A stretch of DNA of 17,146 nucleotides from an uncultured Campylobacter sp. (GTDB lineage: Bacteria; Actinomycetota; Actinomycetes; Mycobacteriales; Mycobacteriaceae), in contig CALTYW010000035.1 in the NCBI GenBank assembly GCA_943913625.1, forward strand, positions 1-17,146, in the 5' to 3' direction. The notes beneath the pieces were generated by a model, which was not told the origin of the DNA, searched no databases, and was given only the letters and a program-made list of their open reading frames with translations. Position 1 is the first letter of the stretch. Each line of letters begins with the position of its first letter. Both the position numbers and the translations under genes were made by a program. Of this stretch, positions 13,265 through 17,146 are shown piece after piece.

Positions 13265-15316
13265 ATGAATACGCGTGCTGTCCGTTTGCTCGCCGCCGCG
13301 CCGCTGATCGCCGGCGGCGTCGCCCTATCCGCTGCCCCCGGCGCGTTCGCCGTGCAAGCCGACACTTCCGCCTCGACTCACCTGTTGGCGCAGGCCACCG
13401 CCACGAAGGCGGGCGTGGAGCCGGGGTTGTTGTCGAAGCCGGTGACAGATGAGGCGGGTGTGCTCACCGCGGACGAGCGCACGAAGATTGAGTCCGCGAT
13501 TTCGCAGGTCAGTGCGTCGCAAGGCAAGAGCGTGCGCGTGGTGTACCTGTCCACCTTCGGCGAGTACACGCCGGATCAGTGGGTGGATAAGGCCGTCGCC
13601 GCGAACGGCTCGAACACCGCGATCCTGGTGATTTCGCCCGACGAGCGCGCCTACAACATCGGCGGCGGCGAGCAGTGGACCCAAAACGAGATCGACCGCA
13701 TGAACTCGGCCGCGTACTCCCGCCTGCAGAACCTCGACTGGTACGGGGCCGGGTACTACGGGGTGGAGGCGTTGGACGGGGGCTCTGGTGGGGCGCAATC
13801 AAGCGATGGCTCCGGTGCCGGCTGGATCGCAGGCGGGCTCGGCGTGGCCGCGCTCGCGGGCGGCGGCGTGTACGCAGCTTCGCGACGCTCCACCAAGAAC
13901 AACCAGCAGAAACAACTCGAATCAGCCAAGGCGCTCGACCCGGGCGACACCGACTCGCTGGGGCGCCTACCCACGCCGACGCTGGAGGAAGTCGCCCGCG
14001 ACGCGCTCGTCTCCGCGGACGAATCCATCACCCAGGGCAAGGGGGAGCTCGCACTTGCGACCTCCGAGTTCGGCCCGGACCGCGTACGCCCGTTCACCGC
14101 GGCCATGAACCAGGCGACCTCCACGTTGCAGCGGGCGTTTAACACGCACCAGAAGCTTTACGACGCCATCCCGGAAACCGAACCGGAAAAACGCGCCATG
14201 CTGGTGGACATCATCTCCTCCGCCGGCAAGGCCGAGGCGGCGCTGCGCGAGAAGACCACCGAGTTCAACGAGATGCGCGGCGTGCTCATGCGCGGGCCGG
14301 AGGAAGTGGACAAGATCCTCGCGCGCACTGTGGACATCCGGGCGCGTCTGGAGCCGGCGCAGCGGACTTTGGACACGCTGAAGGCGAACTACTCCCCGGA
14401 GATGCTCTCCTCGATCGTGGACAACGTGGATTTGGCCGCGGCGTCGTTGGACGAGGCGGAGAAGGCGCTCGGCGAGGCCCGCGAGATTGCTGCGCAGCCG
14501 GCCGGGCGCCAGGGCGCGCTTTTGGACACGCTGGCCGGCGCGTCGCACGCCGTGGAGGTCTCCGACACCAACCTGCGCGCCATCGAGCGCGCCGAGGAGA
14601 ACATCCGCCTGGCGCAGCAGAACCTACCAGCGCTGATCAAGGAGATCGAGGACGAGCTGCGCGAGATCGAGGAGGTCAAGGGGGCGCGGGCGCAGGGCGC
14701 GCCTATCGACGTCCAGGGGTTGGACGCCTTGTCTTCCCGCGCCCGTGAGCGTGTGAGCGCGATCGGCGCGCGCCAGGAGACGGATCCGCTGGCGGTGTAC
14801 GAGGAGCTGACGTCGCTGGACGCGGAGATCGACGAGGCGCTGGACCGCGCCAAGGGTGTCGCCGGCGATCAGTCCCGCGCGCTGCAGCTTTTCGACCAGC
14901 AAATGCAAGTCGCCACCGCCCAAATCCAGCGCGCCGAGGACCTGATCCGCTCGCGCGGGCGCATCATCGGCTCGCACGCGCGCACGCTGCTAAATGAGGC
15001 GAAGCGCCAGCACGCGGAGGCCCACCAGTTGCGCGTGCGCGACACCCGCGCGGCGATTGAGATGGCGCGCGTGGCCACGAACACCGCGCGCCGCGCCGAG
15101 AAGGCCGCCGACGACGACGTGCGCCGCTACCAGGCCGCGCGCAACCGTCAGACCGCGGACACGATGGCGCGCGCGATGCTTTGGGGCACGATCCTCGGCG
15201 GCGGCGGAGGCGGAGGCTTCGGTGGCGGTTATGGCGGTGGATACGGCGGCGGCTTCGGTGGAGGCGGCGGCGGATTCTCCGGCGGGCGCCCCTCGAACCG
15301 CGGCGGAACCTTCTAA
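13265..15316 (+). CDS. TPM-domain membrane protein with long coiled coil and Gly-rich tail
   Basis: The predicted protein has 683 residues from the ATG at 13265. An in-frame GTG two codons earlier is possible, but the ATG has the better -10 spacing. A signal peptide (1 to about 29, ending GAFA) leads to an extracytoplasmic TPM domain (about 57-170, KPVTDEAGVLTADERTKIESAI ... ERAYNIGGGEQW read in two parts). A Gly/Ser linker, a transmembrane helix (about 186-206) and RRSTKN follow, then a helical, heptad-rich cytoplasmic region of over 400 residues (about 215-635). The last 44 residues are GGGFGGGYGGG-type repeats. TPM domains occur in Psb32/YgcG-type proteins tied to membrane or photosystem repair; some hydrolyse phosphate esters. 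The same architecture stands beside dgt in mycobacteria (Rv2345). The function is unknown; the layout suggests a scaffold linking envelope and cytoplasm. Confidence 0.85.
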   Translation: MNTRAVRLLAAAPLIAGGVALSAAPGAFAVQADTSASTHLLAQATATKAGVEPGLLSKPVTDEAGVLTADERTKIESAISQVSASQGKSVRVVYLSTFGEYTPDQWVDKAVAANGSNTAILVISPDERAYNIGGGEQWTQNEIDRMNSAAYSRLQNLDWYGAGYYGVEALDGGSGGAQSSDGSGAGWIAGGLGVAALAGGGVYAASRRSTKNNQQKQLESAKALDPGDTDSLGRLPTPTLEEVARDALVSADESITQGKGELALATSEFGPDRVRPFTAAMNQATSTLQRAFNTHQKLYDAIPETEPEKRAMLVDIISSAGKAEAALREKTTEFNEMRGVLMRGPEEVDKILARTVDIRARLEPAQRTLDTLKANYSPEMLSSIVDNVDLAAASLDEAEKALGEAREIAAQPAGRQGALLDTLAGASHAVEVSDTNLRAIERAEENIRLAQQNLPALIKEIEDELREIEEVKGARAQGAPIDVQGLDALSSRARERVSAIGARQETDPLAVYEELTSLDAEIDEALDRAKGVAGDQSRALQLFDQQMQVATAQIQRAEDLIRSRGRIIGSHARTLLNEAKRQHAEAHQLRVRDTRAAIEMARVATNTARRAEKAADDDVRRYQAARNRQTADTMARAMLWGTILGGGGGGGFGGGYGGGYGGGFGGGGGGFSGGRPSNRGGTF

Positions 15317-15416
15317 GCACGGCTGACTCGGTCGCACTTGGGGCGCTCGACCCGCCCCGGAGCCCCTCGGCCGCGCTCCCTGTGAGCGCCGGGAGGAGGT
15401 GGGGTATCCGCCCGCG

Positions 15417-15630
15417 AGACTAAGGGTGAACCCGAATTCGGACCCGGGAGTTTCCCTCCCGGGTTTTCGTTTGCCCAGGTAGGGGGCTTGACTCCTCTCC
15501 CCTACCCCGCCGCTGCACCCTGCGAATCCAGGTTTTCGCCGTAAACCTGGGTTCGCGGGTTATTTATGTGCAGGTTGGCGAGCATAGGGAGGTTGGAAGG
15601 GAGTGTGAATTCGGGTTTACACATAGCCTT
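15417..15630 (+). repeat. Repeat element copy F
   Basis: The left terminal repeat (15417-15440) reads AGACTAAGGG then TGAACCCGAATTCG. The right one (15607-15630) reads GAATTCGGGTTTAC then ACATAGCCTT. The centre (15522-15556) pairs GCGAATCCAGGTTT with AAACCTGGGTTCGC around TCGCCGT; its one deviation is a U-G wobble on the plus strand. Its left arm also contains an intrinsic terminator hairpin absent from the other copies. The hairpin GGCATA-GG-TATGCC (15637-15650) lies just outside on the right. It sits between the convergent TPM gene and the minus-strand genes from 15691. Confidence 0.88.
15442..15472 (+). terminator. Intrinsic terminator of the TPM gene, inside repeat copy F
   Basis: ACCCGGGAG (15442-15450) pairs perfectly with CTCCCGGGT (15456-15464) around TTTCC. 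A T-rich tail TTTCGTTT follows. It lies about 125 nt past the TPM stop codon. This is the clearest rho-independent terminator in the window. Confidence 0.65.
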
Positions 15631-15690
15631 TCTTCAGGCATAGGTATGCCCCTCTCGCGAAGCGATCGGGGGCTGGGGATGGTCCAGCGT

Positions 15691-16293
15691 CTAGTAGAGC
15701 GTGCGGCGGGTCGGGGTGTCCACGAACGTCAGCGCCCAGGAGATGAAGACCAGGTCGAGCGCGATGGGGTTGGAAGCGGCGCCGGACCAGTCGAGGTAAA
15801 TGCGCGGCTCCAGGAGTAGGTCGCCGGAGGGTGTGCCCAGGGTCGTGGCGATGACGGTGCTTGCGGACGGGTCCGCGGCGATGCCGTTGAGCTCCCACGC
15901 GTCCGGGTCGACCTCGGTGGTGCTGTAGGTGCCGGGGGCGTTGGTGGCCGAGACATCGAAGTCCGGGCCGGTCTGGCTAAACGCACCCAGGTTCACGGCG
16001 CGGATCTCGCGGCGGGTGGAGAAGATCGCGGCGAAAGAATCGGCTTTGGTGCGGTTGACGATGTAGGTGCGGTCGTCGCAGTTCGCGGTGTAGCGCGTCA
16101 CCGTGATGCTGGTCTTGCGCAGCGCGTACTCTGCGCCCGCACCAGCCCCGCCGGTCGCGCGGTCGACAGCGCGGAAGTTCGTCGGACGCGACGAGACGAT
16201 CTGCAACTCACGCTCGCCGAAGGTAATGGCGTTGGGGGTGGCTGTGGCGAGGATGGAGGAGCCGTCGATAAGCGAAGTGCCCTGCCAGATCAT
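15691..16293 (-). CDS. Hypothetical protein in the glyS operon
   Basis: The predicted protein has 200 residues from the ATG at 16293 (MIWQGTSLIDGSSIL). It overlaps the stop of the preceding gene as ATGA, so it is probably translated by reinitiation; no Shine-Dalgarno is visible. The open frame extends further upstream, but that part is a shadow of the preceding gene. I recognise no family. It has no signal peptide and no clear membrane span. It is rich in Thr, Ser and Ala with alternating hydrophobic residues (SITVTRYTANCDDRTYIV, DLVFISWALTFVD), suggesting a beta-rich fold. One Cys is present. Its constant partner appears to be the 168-residue membrane protein encoded just upstream. Confidence 0.7.
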   Translation of the reverse strand: MIWQGTSLIDGSSILATATPNAITFGERELQIVSSRPTNFRAVDRATGGAGAGAEYALRKTSITVTRYTANCDDRTYIVNRTKADSFAAIFSTRREIRAVNLGAFSQTGPDFDVSATNAPGTYSTTEVDPDAWELNGIAADPSASTVIATTLGTPSGDLLLEPRIYLDWSGAASNPIALDLVFISWALTFVDTPTRRTLY

Positions 16294-16796
16294 AGGAGCA
16301 CCACGATGACGATGAAGACGGACAGGAAGCCGAGCAGCGCGATGAGCGAGGTGGAGCTGACCATCTTGCGGGCCTCGAGAACTTCGCGGGAAATCCAGGC
16401 GAGGCCGGCGATGTGGGTGAGCGGGAGGTCGGTGTCGCCCTCGAACTCGAGGATCGCCTTGCGCACGCCGTTGTGGTCCTGGGTGAACTGGGCGACCTTG
16501 TTGCCGGCGGCGTCGTCGACGATCCACTCCTTGGAGGTCTCGGGCACGAGCGTGTAGCGCTGGCCCTCGATCTCGACGTCGACCTGCTGGGCGCGCTTGA
16601 GCGGCCCGTTGGCGCGGATGATCTCCGCGCCGTCGCGGGTGGCTACCGCGCCGGATTCGGGGTGGGAGGTCAGCTCCCAGGTCTCGGTGCCCACGACCGC
16701 GCGATCCGCGGTGAAACGCCCGAGAACCTCAGGGCCAGCCTCGGCGAGCAGCACCGGGGCGTCGCGGTCGGTGCGATCCCAGCTCACGTAATGCAT
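16290..16796 (-). CDS. Hypothetical beta-rich protein with C-terminal membrane anchor
   Basis: The predicted protein has 168 residues from the ATG at 16796, which directly abuts the TAA of glyS with no gap. Residues 1-145 look beta-rich (VDVEIEGQRYTLVPE, EWIVDDAAGNKVAQFTQ, KAILEFEGDTDLPL). This layout recalls LURP-one/tubby-like folds, where a 'W.v.D..G' strand pair recurs, but I cannot confirm homology. The last segment STSLIALLGFLSVFIVIVVLL (about 148-168) is one transmembrane helix ending at the C-terminus, so the protein is probably tail-anchored with the bulk in the cytoplasm. The stop overlaps the next start (ATGA). A weak GGTGGGG precedes the ATG. Confidence 0.72.
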   Translation of the reverse strand: MHYVSWDRTDRDAPVLLAEAGPEVLGRFTADRAVVGTETWELTSHPESGAVATRDGAEIIRANGPLKRAQQVDVEIEGQRYTLVPETSKEWIVDDAAGNKVAQFTQDHNGVRKAILEFEGDTDLPLTHIAGLAWISREVLEARKMVSSTSLIALLGFLSVFIVIVVLL

Positions 16797-17146
16797 TTAG
16801 CACCCCACCAGGCGGGCGGCGAGGTAAGACTCCAGCTCGGCGAGAGGGACGCGCTCCTGCTCCATGGTGTCGCGCTCGCGGACGGTGACGGCCTGGTCTT
16901 CCAGGGTGTCGAAGTCGTAGGTCACGCAGAACGGCGTGCCGGTCTCATCCTGGCGGCGGTAGCGGCGGCCGATGGCGCCGGAAGTGTCGTAATCCACGTT
17001 CCAGTGCTTGCGCAGCTGCTGCGCCAACTCCTCGGCGGGGCCGGAGAGCTCAGGCTTCTTCGACAGCGGCAGCACCGCGACCTTCACCGGCGCGAGGCGG
17101 CGGTCCAGGCGCAGCACCACGCGGGTGTCGGTGCCGCCCTTGGCGT
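16797..17146 (-). CDS. glyS: Glycyl-tRNA synthetase (single-chain class II), C-terminal part
   Basis: Only the last 115 or so codons are inside the window, and the N-terminus lies beyond the right edge. The frame reads AKGGTDTRVVLRLDRRLAP, then VKVAVLPLSKKPELSGPA, LAQQLRKHWNVDYDTSGAIGRRYRRQDE, GTPFCVTYDFDTLEDQAVTVRERDTM and a final LAARLVGC. This is the anticodon-binding domain of the homodimeric, eukaryote/archaeal-like GlyRS used by actinobacteria. The RRYRRQDE and ITIRERD-type motifs are characteristic. The enzyme charges tRNA-Gly. It lies in the same chromosomal neighbourhood as dgt and dnaG in mycobacteria. It leads an apparent operon with two hypothetical genes. Confidence 0.95.
   Translation of the reverse strand, partial: AKGGTDTRVVLRLDRRLAPVKVAVLPLSKKPELSGPAEELAQQLRKHWNVDYDTSGAIGRRYRRQDETGTPFCVTYDFDTLEDQAVTVRERDTMEQERVPLAELESYLAARLVGC

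Noticed and set aside
11944..13365. Minus-strand open frame of 473 codons overlapping dgt
   Set aside because: Arg/Pro-rich translation in another frame of the same strand. The dgt frame carries the HD motifs.
4091..15630. Integron attC sites or a cassette array as explanation for the repeats
   Set aside because: The repeats alternate with housekeeping genes on both strands (dnaG, dgt), no integrase is present, and no attC core triplets are evident at the ends.
2342..15630. CRISPR array
   Set aside because: Copies are 1-4 kb apart with genes between them, not short repeats with uniform spacers, and no cas genes are present.

Overview
The window is high-GC actinobacterial chromosome and almost certainly Corynebacterium. 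It has a corynebacterial PorB/PorC-type secreted protein, a CstA/CC-star/ArsA-like ATPase operon, and many genes whose start codon lies 7-8 nt after a TANNNT box, the mark of leaderless transcripts common in this genus. The gene order is also typical of Mycobacteriales: mazG, an LpqU-like transglycosylase and eno form one conserved block, and dnaG, dgt, a TPM-domain protein and glyS form another. I saw no rRNA, tRNA, CRISPR array, transposase or integrase.

Layout, left to right. Positions 1-1223 (-) hold enolase, cut by the window edge. Positions 1457-2293 (-) hold an LpqU-like lytic transglycosylase. Positions 2537-2974 (+) hold a PorB-like secreted protein that shares its stop tetranucleotide with mazG (2971-3363, -). 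Positions 3384-4031 (+) hold a protein with a possible DNA glycosylase fold. dnaG (4414-6339, -) is divergent from a secreted RNase Sa-like ribonuclease (6374-6799, +) and its overlapping barstar-like inhibitor (6792-7055, +). A 314-aa AbiEi/DUF559-like protein follows (7237-8181, +). Next is the tightly overlapping operon cstA / CC-star / ArsA-type ATPase (8644-11574, +). dgt (11967-13232, -) is divergent from a TPM-domain, coiled-coil membrane protein (13265-15316, +). The right end holds glyS (partial) followed by two coupled membrane/hypothetical genes, all on the minus strand (15691-17146).

The main unexplained feature is a family of six related intergenic elements of about 180-250 nt (2342-2522, 4091-4302, 7089-7335, 8227-8427, 11670-11869, 15417-15630). 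Each has terminal inverted repeats of about 25 nt built around AAACCCGAATTCG / CGAATTCGGGTTT. Each also has a central 11-14 bp hairpin built from the related word GAATCCAGGTTT / AAACCTGGATTC, so one imperfect 12-nt word occurs four times with alternating orientation. The interior sequence varies, but two copies show compensatory base changes in a further stem. All copies lie in the same orientation, and every full copy follows a plus-strand gene. One copy supplies the promoter, start codon and first codons of a gene, and another forms the upstream region of the porin-like gene. I do not recognise the family from the literature I know. It looks like a non-autonomous, structured, Correia- or REPIN-like repeat, or a structured 3'-UTR element.

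Three divergent gene pairs are separated by only 20-34 nt, with candidate -10 boxes for both directions in that space. DnaG lacks three of the four usual zinc-binding residues.
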